DNA of 64,000 nucleotides from Leptasterias polaris (GCA_037783415.1 JAZGTN010000046.1:4904501-4968500); one strand, 5' to 3'; positions 21,034 to 32,996 are shown, numbered from the stretch's first letter. Numbers and translations: made by a program. Notes: a model not told the origin generated them from the letters alone.

Positions 21034-22069
21034 GTAAGTACTTGACTCGCTACATTGTACTTTGTTAATGACCCTTGATTCTAATACTGACCCACTTCAT
21101 AGTGAACCTTTAATTTTCAAAGTTTTTACACTTCTTGCATAGTTTTAGGCCATGCTGCTTGCTTTTTGACAACACATGTATGACAATTTTCATTTCAAGC
21201 TTCGTAATTAAATGTTCTTGAGCATTGTTGATTTTTACACAGTTACCCATCATACTTGAGTCTTGAGATAAAAGCATATATATATTCCCCCATAGATGTA
21301 CATCTTCATACTAAATTTACTGTTCACATGTGGACTAGTTCTTGCCATTACAAGAATACAATCGAATGAACTTTTTTAATGCAACCAGGATTAAAATTGT
21401 TTGCATAGGACTTTTCCTTCATATTACCTTCAGGCATCACCCGCTTCATACCTCATAACCCCCCCCCCCCCCCCCCCCCCAATTAAAAAGTTCCAATGGG
21501 TACACACGTCTGTTGGCGGTATCCTGTGTTAAACTTTAAAAAGGGATTATCAGGAATCTGTTTTCTGGTTCATAAAAATGTTGCACCATGTCTACACGTC
21601 TTCCGTCTTTCAAGTTATTACTCAACACTATACATTTTGCTGATAATGTCCACTTGGAAATTTAGAAATCATACTTCTAAACTACTTTTAACTGACTTTG
21701 TCCAGCACATCAACTGTTATACACATGTGATACATGGCATCACAGGCTTCACCAACCCCCCTCTTTTTATTGATGAAGCTGGATGTAAATGTATGCGGCA
21801 ATATGAATTAAAGGGCATCTCAAAAAGATTTCCCTTGTTTTGCCTTATAAATGGCATTTACGCTGAAAGGATAATTATAAGAGACGAGTAATAATGTGAT
21901 GCATTTCATCAAATAGGACACCTATGCCAAAATACATCACATTTACAGTGTACATGTACATGTACATGTACATGCACATGTTAAAATAGTTGTCAGGAAC
22001 CAAAAAATCATGGTTTTCAAACATTTTACTGCAACAAAATGACAATTGTTTCTTGAACTTTTATTTCAG
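21034..22069. other. Intron with poly-C tract and ACATGT repeats
   Basis: A C-run of about 20 lies at 21461-21480 and a (ACATGT)n run at about 21949-21982. A 131-codon open frame at 21496-21891 has no recognisable domain. Confidence 0.5.
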
Positions 22070-22174
22070 TGCCATGTGACAGCAATCTATGTCAGAATGG
22101 CGCTATCTGCCAGCCCCAAGACACTTCATACACCTGTACATGCTCGACAGGATACATAGGACTGTATTGTGATG
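22070..22174 (+). CDS. EGF-like exon 4
   Basis: A 105-bp phase 1-1 exon after TTTTATTTCAG, ending at GTAGGT. It encodes a compact six-cysteine EGF: PCDSNLCQNGAIC, then YTCTCSTGYIGLYC. The C-x-NG-x-C and C-x-C-x2-GY/F-x-G-x2-C spacings are canonical. It is similar to the EGF exons at 22885, 51026 and 54484, marking the start of the amplified EGF-HYR module. Confidence 0.9.
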
Positions 22175-22305
22175 GTAGGTTTTTACACAACATGTACTTA
22201 TTATTAACACCTCGCTACTGTTGACTTAACTTCTGTGTGTCATTTGGTTTTAATAAATCTTAATTGTCATCAATTTAATTTATTTTGTGATTTTCTTTCA
22301 TTCAG

Positions 22306-22560
22306 CATTGGAATCTATAAATCCTATGATCAGTTGTCCTCCTAATGTGATGAGATACATCAGCAGCAGCACAGAGGAAGTATCTGTAACGTTGCCATCA
22401 GTAACTGCATCTGATTCAAGTGGGATCACATCAATAACATCAAATCTGGTGTACCCTTCTGGAAGCGGCATATTTGGTTCTGGTACACATAGCATAACTT
22501 ACACAGCTACAGACAGAGCAGGAAACAAGGCTTCGTGTACAATCACAATCACTGTTTTCT
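22306..22560 (+). CDS. HYR domain exon 3
   Basis: Phase 1-1 exon of 85 codons between CTTTCATTCAG and GTAAGA. It shows the full HYR pattern: ISCPPNVMRYI, VTLPSVTASDSSG, YPSGSGIFGSGTHSITYTATD, RAGNKASCTITI. It is closely related to HYR1 (shared CPPN and GTHSITYTA), while HYR2, 4 and 5 form another subgroup (PxGVTxVxYTFTDQAGN). Confidence 0.9.
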
Positions 22561-22884
22561 GTAAGAACCATTTAAGTTTTCCATTTTACCATTTAGTCTT
22601 GTGATAGTTTATAGTTGAGGTATTGCAGTGCAGCAAAATCACTTCCATTCCTCACACTCAAAACACCATTGAACATGAAATGTTAATAAACTACAGAGAG
22701 GAATTACAGAAAATGTAAGTTTCTTCCAAATATACACACATAATTGGGATCAAATGTAGTGCTTTTTGTGTGATTTAAGTCAATTGGTCTTTGTTCACCC
22801 CCACCACCCCAACCCCGCCTTATATAAAGAAATGTAAAATATATTTTTTTCAATTATCATCATGTGTCATTTTTGAATACTCAG

Positions 22885-22989
22885 TTCCATGTGGAAGCAG
22901 CTCATGCCTTAATGGAGCCACCTGCCATGTTCAACAATCAACATACACCTGTTTATGTCCAAATGGATTCAGTGGAACACATTGTGAGA
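22885..22989 (+). CDS. EGF-like exon 5
   Basis: A 105-bp phase 1-1 exon after GAATACTCAG, ending at GTAAGT. It encodes [13 protein letters not shown] and [14 protein letters not shown], a canonical six-cysteine EGF. The next exon in frame, HYR4, is 9.4 kb away because the intron holds several insertions. Confidence 0.9.
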
Positions 22990-23090
22990 GTAAGTTTTGT
23001 TTCTCCTAAAAGGGAATAATACTCACTGGTACCCAAACTTTTCATGGTATTTTGGATTATGTGGTATTCCCAAAACGCTTTGAACAACCA

Positions 23091-24612
23091 CACTGTAAAA
23101 ACGGCGTTTAGAATCTAAACACATTTCTAAACGCCTCGCTTGTACCCACTTTTTTCACACGTTTAGCCCTCAACATGTTTAGATTTTGCGTTTCTGTGAC
23201 ATGTTTACCCCGAGACACATTTTAGCCTGTGATACGTTTAGATTGAATGTGTTTAGGGTTCATAGTGAGTGCTAAACATGTTTAGAATCCAACACGTTTC
23301 AGAGAATAAGCTTAATTTTTAAACACCTGAAGAAAAGAAAAGAGAAATGTTGCAACATTCGCCTGCCTGCTTACTGAAACATAACGCCCAAGCTACGCTC
23401 GGCATGAGAATCGATAAATCATCATCATCTCAACGGTCATCGAGATGATTTTCATCGAGATGATTTTCATCGAGATGATTTGAGGAGCAATGATGCCATA
23501 ATTTCAGTCATACTGAAAACGGTCATTTTGAAGTCTCAGAATCCGTTCCAATTATATACATTTTGGGCTTTACTTTCTACCCATGGTGTGAATCTTTGAA
23601 GTGCTGGCCAATATGATACAACAAAAATTTGCTTCAATTGAATTACACACATTAAAGTGTAAACTACTGCGCAGGAAAGGCTGTTATACCTACAATGGTT
23701 TTGAATAAACACCAAGGTCTATATTTGTGCATATTTAATGAAACCCCGCCCATTTCATTCTAAACAAACTGATGAATTTAAACACATACAAAACATGTTT
23801 ACAAGCAAACATGTTTAGAAATATGTTTGTAAGCTAAATTGGTATCCCTTTAACATGTCAAAAAGCTAAACGTGTTGCGATCAATGCAGGTTTGAACTGG
23901 TTTGAACATTCAAATACACCAGAATGTGTGTTCATCATTTTAGTACGTTTGCTACCTGAGCAATTTTACTTGCCATGAGGGGCTAAACGTGTGGAGCATT
24001 TTTGATACCTTTGTAAAGTTACGTATTACCAAAATGCGAATTATTTTAAACCCTTTTAATTATGTGTTTATGCCATATAGCAAAAACGCTCTCCAAGGAA
24101 GGCCTATATGCCTACGTGGAAGCCTATCATGACTAGCTGCTTAGCTTTTTCATACCAATAGCAAACGTATTCAATGATGTAAACACATTCTGGTGTATTC
24201 AAATGTTCAAACCAGTTCAAAACACGTTTAGCTTTTGACATGTTAAAGAGATAGCATTTAGCTTCAAACATATTTCTAAACATGTTTGCGTGTAAACATG
24301 TTTTGATTGTGTTTAAATTCAAAACTTCACTTAAAACAAGCACAACAAATCTCAACACGTTTAGCTTTTTGACATGTTAAGGAGATACCCATTTAGCTTA
24401 CAAACATATTTCTAAACATGTTTGCGTGTAAACATGTTTTGTATGTGTTTAAAATCAAAACTTCACTTAAAACAAGCATAACAAATCTCAACACGTTTAG
24501 CTTTTTGACATGTTAAGGAGATACCCATTTAGCTTTCAAGCATATTTCTAAACATGTTTGCGTGTAAACATGTTGTGTGTGTGTTTAAACGCTAAGCGCC
24601 GTTTTTACAGTG
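23091..24612. mobile_element. 1.5-kb foldback DNA element, CACTGTAAAAAC termini
   Basis: The ends CACTGTAAAAACGGCG (23091-23106) and its exact complement (24597-24612) form the TIRs. Inside, GAACTGGTTTGAACATTC (about 23894) pairs with its complement at about 24205, so the arms fold back. About three direct repeats of 133-136 bp (starting 24222, 24355, 24491 at ACACGTTTAGC) occupy the right side. The interior is dense in ACGTTTAG and AAACATGTTT palindromes. No transposase is visible. The target duplication is unclear (CA at most). Confidence 0.8.
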
Positions 24613-24815
24613 CATATTACATAGTGAAAAACCCTGTTCATACTAAAGTCAACAAAACAGGCTCCTTTTTTTATTGATTTTCAAATTTATTATCTTTGGA
24701 TGTTTCAACACTTTAGAAAAATATCAAATACAACAAACTCTTTGAAAGCAATATAAACCCTAAACATCAGTATTGGTCAATGTCTGTCACTTTAGCTCTC
24801 TGAAAAGGCCTATTT

Positions 24816-24983
24816 AGGTGTTCGTGCAATATGTGCACGAACACCTCTTGTTTTTGTTTTGGTTTTTTTTCTTCTTCAGAATATTCTTCTTATTCTTCCA
24901 TGCAACTCTTCTCTGTCACTTAACTTGGCATATACTTGAACCTCAATATGGAGACGGCACAATTTTCATGACCTCGTCATCAT
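24816..24983 (+). repeat. Diverged head of the AGGTGTTCG repeat family
   Basis: AGGTGTTCGTGCA pairs perfectly with TGCACGAACACCT (24816-24846). This is followed by the CTCTTGTTTTTG and TTCTTCTTCAGA run seen before each 1.15-kb unit at 43.9-64 kb. The copy is interrupted at about 24984 by the L2-like LINE and seems to resume at about 28754. Confidence 0.7.
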
Positions 24984-25599
24984 AATAATACTAATAATAT
25001 ATAACATTTATAACGTGCACAAATCCGCAAAAAACGCTCATGGCGCAAACAGAGCAACATGATCATAAAAACAAAAGCAACGTACACAAGTACATAATAG
25101 TAAACAAGATGCAATCATGATTTACAAATGGAAAAACTGAATAAGCATTTACACATGATCCCGACCATAAGTGCTTTGCATGAGATGTGTTTTTAACCTG
25201 TTTTTGAATGTCTCAAGTGATGGAGAAGTACGAATATTGTAGGGAATTGCGTTCCATAACAGGGGAGCTGCGACAGAGAAAGCTCTGTCGTCGCAGGACC
25301 TAGATGATTTAGGCACAACCAAGAGTAATATTTAGCAGCTGATCGCAAACCAGACCGGGGTGGATTATATCATTCAAGTAGATCAGAGATGTATGGTGGA
25401 GCTTGATCATTGACAGCACGGTAAGTGAGAAGCAACAGCTTAAACTGGATCCTAAGATGAACGGGTAGCCAGTGTAACTCACAAAGGACAGGAGTTATGT
25501 GCATGGACGGCTTTGTGCACGTGACAAGACGAGCAGCCATGTTTTGTCTCGACTGAAGACGATGAACCTGTGATTTTGAAAGTCCGAAAAGAAGGGAAT

Positions 25600-26892
25600 T
25601 TCATATGTCTCAACGAGAAGTGACATAGGCGTGTACTAATTGTTCAGAAGATTGTGGAGTGAGATATTTACGAATTCTACTCAAGTTTCTGATCTGGTAA
25701 GAAGATGATTTTACAATTGAAGAGATATGCGAGTCCAGAGTCATGGTGTTATCCATGACGACACCAAGATTGCGCACAGATTGAACAGAAGCAATGGTTG
25801 AGTTCCCAATTGTAATATGTGAGGTAGTGATCTTATTGAGTTCCACAGTATCAAATGCAGCACTGAGATCGAGTAAAATTAGCGCAGTTATTTTGCCACT
25901 ATCCATTGCATGCAATATGTCATTGTGAACACGCAACAGGGCTGTCTCACAGATATGATTAGCCCTGTATGCTGATTGAAAAGGATCTTGCAAATCATAT
26001 TTGGTGATGACAGACCACAACGCTCGATCATCTTCCCAAGAAACTTCAAGTTTGCGACTGGTCTAAAATTCTTGAGATCCTCTTTGTCAAGACTAGGCTT
26101 TTTTAAGAGGGGCCTAATGTATGCAAGCTTAAGATCACTTGGGAAAGATACCTGAAACAAGAGACTTATTAATGATACTTGTTATGAATGGAACGATATC
26201 ATGAGCACATTCTTTAACCAACCATGTCGGTAAGGGATCTAATTCACACGACTTAGTTGGTGCATTCATAAGGATTTTCATAACTTCTTCATTTGTGGTT
26301 GGCTCAAAATCAGATATATAAGCAACACAAGTATTTTGGTTTTCACACTTCTGCAACTCATAATGATCATCAAATTCACTACGAATTTTACCAACAAAAT
26401 AATCAGAAAATCTGTCAGCAAGGTCTTGGTCAGAAGTACAGTTTGGGAGAACTTGCTCTTTTCTTTTATGCATTAATTAGATTGTCGACAACACGAAAAA
26501 GGCTCTTTTGATCGCGAGCGCATTCTGCAATGGACGCAGAATAATAGCTAGTTTTGGCCTCCTCCATCATACTTTTGACCAATTGCCGCTGTTTACAATA
26601 TTGTTGACGGTCAACTTCAAGTTTTGACCTACGCCACATATGTTCAAGTGTCCTTCTTTGACATTTAGCCGCTCGAATTTTGTCATTAAACCATGGTGTA
26701 TTTGGTCTAATCATAACACGACGTGTTTGTCAAGAAGGTCACTTAAAAGAAGTTCATATATTTTTACACATGTGTCCACATTTTCATGTGTGAAGTCAAT
26801 CAATGAAAGAGACTGAATGATATCTTGACGAAAAATACAATAGCTTTGAAATGACGTGTTGTGAGAGTCTTCTATTGTAGGGGTGGCTTTTG
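25600..26892 (-). pseudogene. LINE reverse transcriptase, catalytic core deleted
   Basis: The - strand shows the linker, the RT fingers (LKNFRPVANLKFLGKMIER), then ALILLDLSAAFDTV, which holds the first catalytic Asp. Where the palm with its YxDD box should follow, the frame jumps to the downstream HITIGNS and VRNLGVVMDN segment. The YxDD motif is missing, so this copy cannot be active. Further 3', a decayed LHWLPV-x-RI and FKLLLLTYRA segment (25.35-25.6 kb) marks the usual L2 C-terminus. Confidence 0.8.
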
Positions 26893-27468
26893 CAGTGTTG
26901 TATGACTCGAGTCCGAGTCCGTCTCGAGTCACAATTTCGGTGACTCGGACTTGACTCGAGTCACGTCTGCAAAAGACTCGGACTCGGACTCGGACTCGAC
27001 TATCATGACTCGGACTTGTCCCCGAGGACTCGTGACTCGAGTCACGTATTTTCACAAACAATACCCTTTTTAAATATTAAAAACAATTCCGATGATCCGA
27101 TCGTCATTCCCGGAGTGCACATGGGATGGAGTTTACGTCGAGCACAATCAATAGTACACTGTCGTATGGTGTTGCGCACACACACACGACGTCAAGTTTG
27201 GTCACGTCACTAGTAAAAAGTAGTATAACATTTTTTAAATCATGGCATCTGCCGTTCCGCCCCGTATTGTTTCTTTTGGTTATACCAACTTTAATTTAAA
27301 TTAAATGTGTTTTATTTTGTCATTTCCAATTCTTATTTTACAACATTTGGTTTGCAATCAATATTTAAATAAGTGACTCGTGACTCGGACTCGGACTCGG
27401 ACCAAGTGACTCGTGACTCGGACTCGGGACTCGGACTCGACACAGGTGACTCGACTACAACACTGCTG
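26893..27468. mobile_element. 576-bp hAT-like element rich in ACTCGG repeats
   Basis: Exact 8-bp duplications GGCTTTTG flank it (26885-26892 and 27469-27476). The ends are CAGTGTTGTA on the left and, read inward, CAGCAGTGTTGTAG on the right, so the left end lost or the right end gained one CAG. Both arms carry (GACTCG)n repeats that pair with each other. It splits the LINE endonuclease and contains no transposase. Confidence 0.85.
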
Positions 27469-27477
27469 GGCTTTTGT

Positions 27478-28483
27478 AGCTCAAGATTACAGGAAACAGC
27501 AGAATGGTCGGATATACCAGGGAGAACGCACACTCCAGACAAAACCTATTTACTCTCACGAGTAATGAGAAGGTCCAAGATATGTCCGTGGATGTGGGTG
27601 GCCTCGGTAACATGCTGTTTCAACCCATAGGATGAAAGGAAGTTGACAAACTGTTTGGCCTCTCTGTCGTTGCAGTCATCAACCCAAACATTGAAATCAC
27701 CTGCGAAGATTACGTCTGAGGGTTGTAGTAAGTAGTTTTCAACCAAGGTGCTAAACTCTTCCAAGAACACACTGAAGGGGAGTCGACGCCCTTTGCTGTC
27801 CAAGCTTTCAGGTCGATAAATTAGAACAAGTCTCAGTGAACGGGAAATGCTTGTAACCTCAGCATGAAGGGATTCAAAGGACTCATAAGCTTCAACATTC
27901 TGGATTTTCACAGAAAGACTAGATTTGAACAAAAGTCCATCACCACCCTCTTGCTAGGGCGAAGGATATGCTTGAAGATGTAACCGGCAGGAGTGATATC
28001 GCCAATGATTACATCATCTCCTGGTTTTAGCCAGGTTTCAGTTATTGCAACAAGGTCGAATTTATTATCCAAAACAAAATCAACAAATTCAGTGGATTTG
28101 TTTCTGACAGATCTCGTATTGAGAATACATAGTTTTGCATGTGCTTGCACGGTGCAAGTAATCTTATCAGAAGTACATGAAGTAGTGGGTTTGGGAATAT
28201 AATGCAATTGTTTTCGAAGTGTAACATGTTGTTTACTTGAGGATAAAGCTGTGATTTGCTGTGACTTTGTTTCTTCCTGCAAGGCAGCCTCTTTTGGTAG
28301 GTCTAACAGCACTGTTAGAGTTATATACACATGAAGTGGTAGTTGTAATTTTGAGGTTCTGAAGTTGAGTAATCCTTCACTTGAGTAGAATGGGGCTATT
28401 GTCACAGTCATGATTGTCCCAATCAATAGTACCACAACAAAGGTAGACAATAGTAAGTTAGCCATGAATGCAGTCAGGTTCAC
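27478..28483 (-). pseudogene. LINE apurinic-like endonuclease region
   Basis: Residues typical of the LINE endonuclease appear in order on the - strand: LNTRSVRNKS, DLVAITETWL (catalytic Glu), IFAGDFNVW (Asp-x-Asn), then GISDHSAV with the catalytic Asp-His. A frameshift near 27950 and a stop near 27545 break the frame. This enzyme would nick target DNA to prime reverse transcription. Confidence 0.8.
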
Positions 28484-28753
28484 TCAGCTGCATCTCTCTC
28501 AATAGCTGGCCCACTATATATGTGGATCGGTATACAGCACATGTACAGTACTTTAACTTTGACAAATTTATGATCAAAAATCATGCAAATGCAGATGTAG
28601 ATGGAACACTAAAAAGTATCACAAAATGTTCCATAACCTTCATTGAACAGATAGCAATCCTGTCCCGCAGATGGTGAAAAAGCAGGAGAAATAATGAAGC
28701 TTATGCAGAGCTCTGTGGGAGTGCAGCCACTCAGGCGCTACAACACTATCTAA

Positions 28754-30280
28754 ATCAGGTGTTGAATTACAAGGTTTTTAAAGTTGAAAATGGCCTTTTG
28801 CTATTCGCTGTATCTCATTGAATTTGAAAGCTATGATGTTCATAATAGAGCATCTGATAGATCAAGACTGGGGCAACATTTGAAAAGTTATCGCCAAAAT
28901 CGTATGACCTTAGCTTCCGGGTCGTTATCCTAGGTCGAAGTTCACATTTTTTTTCTTTAATAAAATTGTTTTCGGGCTTATCTACGGAATAACTCAAGAT
29001 TGAAATTGAATTGAACATTGAAACTCATAAGATAGTTGAACCTCAGTATCAAGACGACACAAACTTAATGACGTCATGATGACGCCATCGGGCATCGAAT
29101 AACAATAAATAAGAGTTTAATATTTGTAAAAATCATAACTCATGAACCATTTATTAGATTTTTACACATCATCGGATAGCTCATTTAAAGTTAGACAAAA
29201 GCTACACAACACCTTACCCTCTTTGATTTTGACTTCCGGTTCAAATCGAAAGTTGAAATTTCATAATATCATATTCATATCTTTAAAACTACTGATCATT
29301 TCAGGTTGTATAGCATTAATCCCGCTCAAACTTTTGCACAGAGATAACATTTTGACCTTAACATCTGAGTAAAAACCGGACAATGAAGCGCACCTACCCA
29401 CTTGTACACACCACCCCCCCCCCCCCCCCCCCCGCCATTTTGATTGACAACGCATTATGTACACATAACGTTGAAACTGAGGGAAACTGATGCAAGCTAC
29501 AGTGCACGCGCTGACTGTGTGCACTGTTGTTGTCTTTGTTTGTTTGATTGATCTGGCGGGAAAGAAGTTTTCTCAACAGCGCCCTCTTTCGTTGGATATT
29601 TAGTTAACAGCGCTGAGTGAGTGCAGAGCGGAGAATCGCAATAGTTGAGTGATATTATGAACAACAATGTCTCGCACCAAGACTACATTTGGAGTAATAA
29701 GTTGACATTGATGTTACAAGATTATTGCCCACCCACAGATAATCCATCTAATATTTGAAAATTCTTTACTCCTGAACCACATATTAGACTTTAACATGTC
29801 ATACATCAGCTGAAAGGTTTTAATGAACTCAACACGCTCTACACAAAATGAGACCAGTTTGACCTTGGCTTCTGGTTCAAACCGGAAGTTGAAATTAAAT
29901 TTTCCTAAAAATAATAATTTCTGAACCACACATTTTTTTCTTTCAATTTATACATTATGGGGAAGATAGGTAACAACTATAAACAAAATTTACACCCATT
30001 TGACCTTGACTTCTGGTTCAAACAGGAAGATGAAATTTATTATTTGAAACTCCTCGTCAGATAAGGCTGTCAAAACATTACTATACTGTAATTTGTGATC
30101 TCATTTGACATTGTCTCCCGGTTCGAAACAGAAGTTGGAACTTTATATTTGAAAAAAACTTTTGAACCACATATTGGATGTTTCCAAGCCATCCATCATC
30201 TAAAAGGTCTTCATAAACTACTAAATTCATGACTCCTGAACCAGGCATTGGATTGCTATTAGGTACAATGACGTGACCTA
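28754..30280 (+). repeat. Ancient diverged copies of the 1.15-kb repeat family
   Basis: TCAGGTGTTGAATTACAAGG at 28754 matches the body of the family seen at 44 kb. Then TTCCGGTTCAAA / GGAAGTTGAAATTT-like words recur at about 29230, 29870, 30005 and 30110. A C-run of about 24 lies at 29410-29432. No genes. Confidence 0.55.
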
Positions 30281-30558
30281 TTCATTCAATCACTTACCAC
30301 GAATTAACAAAAACTGAATCTCTAGTTTAGAATTACATCAGTTAATCATATTAGTTTGGTTTCATGTTATTTCGGTTTTACATGGTGGTAAAGGAGATTA
30401 TAATGGAAGCGGTACAGATTGGCAATGGAGTGGATCAACTACAAGAAAGACACTCTTGGATAATGAAATGTCTAAATATTAAGGGGTGGCTGTTGAATTC
30501 AAATGTCTACTTGGTGAGAGCATGGAGAACACATCTGATGGCCTATAATGAATGTTTG

Positions 30559-31470
30559 GATCAGGTAGTCAGGTAGTCATTTGGGTCAGGTAGTCATTTG
30601 GGTCAGGTAGTCAGGTAGTCATTTGGGTCAGGTAGTCATTTGGGTCAGGTAGTCGGGTAGTCATTTGGGTCAGGTAGTCATTTGGGTCAGGTAGTCGGGT
30701 AGTCATTTGGGTCAGGTAGTCATTTGGGTCAGGTAGTCATTTGGGTCAGGTAGTCGGGTAGTCATTTGGGTCAGGTAGTCATTTGGGTCAGGTAGTCGGG
30801 TAGTCATTTGGGTCAGGTAGTCATTTGGGTCAGGTAGTCGGGTAGTCATTTGGGTCAGGTAGTCATTTGGGTCAGGTAGTCGGGTAGTCATTTCGGTCAG
30901 GTAGTCATTTGGGTCAGGTAGTCGGGTAGTCATTTGGGTCGGGTAGTCATTTGGGTCAGGTAGTCATTTGGGTCAGGTAGTCGGGTAGTCATTTGGGTCA
31001 GGTAGTCGGGTAGTCATTTGGGTCAGGTAGTCATTTGGGTCAGGTAGTCATTTGGGTCAGGTAGTCGGGTAGTCATTTGGGTCAGGTAGTCATTTGGGTC
31101 AGGTAGTCGGGTAGTCATTTGGGTCAGGTAGTCATTTGGGTCAGGTAGTCGGGTAGTCATTTGGGTCAGGTAGTCATTTGGGTCAGGTAGTCGGGTAGTC
31201 ATTTGGGTCAGGTAGTCATTTGGGTCAGGTAGTCATTTGGGTCAGGTAGTCGGGTAGTCATTTGGGTCAGGTAGTCGGGTAGTCATTTGGGTCAGGTAGT
31301 CATTTGGGTCAGGTAGTCGGGTAGTCATTCGGGTCAGGTAGTCATTTGGGTCAGGTAGTCGGGTAGTCATTTGGGTCAGGTAGTCAGGTAGTCATTTGGG
31401 TCAGGTAGTCAGGTAGTCATTTGGGTCAGGTAGTCGGGTAGTCGGGTAGTCATTTGGGTCAGGTAGTCAT
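30559..31470. repeat. 900-bp minisatellite, CATTTGGGTCAGGTAGT units
   Basis: A 17-bp unit CATTTGGGTCAGGTAGT alternates irregularly with an 8-bp unit CGGGTAGT (or CAGGTAGT). About 50 copies with very few substitutions imply recent expansion. Translations such as LPDPNDYLTQ repeats are by-products. Confidence 0.95.
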
Positions 31471-32387
31471 CAAAAGGGATATTTTCCAGGAATACTTTCC
31501 GTCTCCTTGACTGTTTATTTTGGTAGCAGTTCCTCTGTTCATTATTCTGTTAAAGGCTAGTGCAGGTATATTGATTAAGGACAAATTAGAGATGGTGTGG
31601 TGATGGTATTGTTAATCTAAAATATAACATTTAATAGGCGAGGTGTTTTGCAAGGGTTTATGATGACCATAAATGTAATTTACTGGCATTCAGTTGGAGC
31701 TTGCTTCTAAAGTGTAGACTCCTCCTGTACTTGTAGTTCATCAGCAATGCACCATAAAGCAATACAATTTGGCTTTAGTGTACCTGGGCTGAACTTCATT
31801 GTACAGCCCATCAATGTCAGTATTTGAGTGGTAAACACCACTTGTTTGCTAGTTTTTGAATGGCATCGCACATCCTTTGTTTGCTGGGTGATGTTGACAA
31901 AAGGAGGGTTGTACAAGTCAACAGTTGTTATGACAGTCATATGGAACATTCCTGGAATTTTTGCTATTTCCAGCCAGACTAGGGACCAGATTTGTCTGAT
32001 TTTTACCACTTGAAAAAGTTAAAACACATACTTTAAGGAAAGGGAATTTATCACCATTGTGTAATAATTCTAATAAATTTATTTAACACACCCAAATCAC
32101 TGAATATCATTAACTGTAAGATGTACAGATAATTACCATAACACAACTTTCTCAAGGATCTTGGAAAGAAGGGTATGTCGAGCACTGGTAGTGGTAGTGG
32201 TATGAAATTATAAATGTTAGTTAGGTCAAGGTCACAAGTGAATCTAGGGTCAAAGTGTTATAGGGCAGATTTGCAATCTCCAAGAGTCATCAAGCCAGAA
32301 GTTAGTGATGCTTGTATTTTTTCAATTTAGTAATTGTACTGTACAAAATGTGGACTTGATACAATTATTTTATAAAACTCTTTTCAG
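31471..32387. other. Intron segment before HYR4
   Basis: A 100-codon open frame lies on the - strand (31707-32009) without a recognised family. The rest is AT-rich and ends in the CTCTTTTCAG acceptor of HYR4. Confidence 0.4.
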
Positions 32388-32630
32388 ATGATGACATAGC
32401 ACCCTCAGTAACAGGTTGTCCTAATCCCATCAATGTCAACCTTCCACGAGGCATCAGTGACGTGGTTGTTACATGGATTGATCCATCGACTTCTGAAACC
32501 GTTCAAGCATCTCAAACTGAGACCCACCGACCAGGATCTAGGTTCACAGATGGAGTTACCACAGTCCAATACACCTTCACTGATCAGGCTGGCAACTCAG
32601 CAATCTGTGCATTTAATGTCACAGTGTCAG
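32388..32630 (+). CDS. HYR domain exon 4
   Basis: Phase 1-1 exon of 81 codons between ACTCTTTTCAG and GTGAGT. It reads APSVTGCPNPINVNLP, VVVTWIDPSTSET, FTDGVTTVQYTFTDQAGNSAIC and a final NVTVSG, a complete HYR. It is a close paralogue of the exons at 52131 and 55589. A 6.2-kb DIRS element begins only about 25 bp after its donor, so the 5' part of the intron is almost entirely replaced by transposon. Confidence 0.9.
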
Positions 32631-32694
32631 GTGAGTAATTGTCATGTTGTATATCCCCTCCCCACAGTAGTGTGGGAGGGTCTACGAGTGAATA

Positions 32695-32837
32695 CTTACC
32701 TGTAGAGCGAATACTACAATTGCATTGTTCCCTATGCCGGCAGGCAAATAGCTAAGAGTTTTACACACAATAGCGCCCTCAAGTGTCCTGTCCCCGACGC
32801 CCTGTGACATGCGCACTACGTTAGCGTCCTCTTTTTC
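32695..32837. repeat. DIRS left inverted terminal repeat (143 bp)
   Basis: Complement of 38699-38841 over its whole length with equal arm length. It includes GCGCCCTCAAGTGTCC and GCGCACTACGTTAGCGTCC. Confidence 0.95.
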
Positions 32838-32896
32838 CTCAAGCGTTACACGCGTAAGTACTCAAGAATCAAGTATAGTGGGGAAGGAGGGAGGGT

Positions 32897-32996
32897 GCTC
32901 TACAGGTAAGTATTCACTCGTAGACCCTCCCACACTACTGTGGGGAGGGGGTCTACTTCACTCTACTTACCTGTAGAGCGAATACTACAATTGCAT
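32897..32996. repeat. DIRS internal complementary region
   Basis: The first half complements the extreme left end (32655-32707) and the second half complements the extreme right end (38811-38858), meeting near 32948 at a G-run. This region is the template that bridges the two ends during circle formation in DIRS elements. Confidence 0.9.

Larger units (their letters stand above)
24984..28753 (-). mobile_element. Decayed L2-like non-LTR retrotransposon
   Basis: On the - strand the order is endonuclease, reverse transcriptase, C-terminal tail, then (ATA)-rich 3' end at about 24984-25010. It is a long but broken LINE of the L2/CR1 group: stops and frameshifts divide it, a hAT-like element (26893-27468) splits it, and the RT core is deleted. 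Flanks on both sides match consecutive parts of the 1.15-kb repeat family, so it inserted into an older copy of that repeat. Confidence 0.8.

Noticed and set aside
21496..21891. 131-codon open frame in the intron after HYR2
   Set aside because: Starts right after a poly-C tract, has no recognisable motif and no phase-1 splice sites.
26711..27061. Open frame with Ser/Arg/Val-rich repeats
   Set aside because: Most of it is translation of the ACTCGG repeats of the hAT-like element, joined by chance to LINE sequence.
30559..31470. CRISPR-like appearance of regular repeats
   Set aside because: Units are 8 and 17 bp with no unique spacers; it is a minisatellite in a eukaryotic intron.
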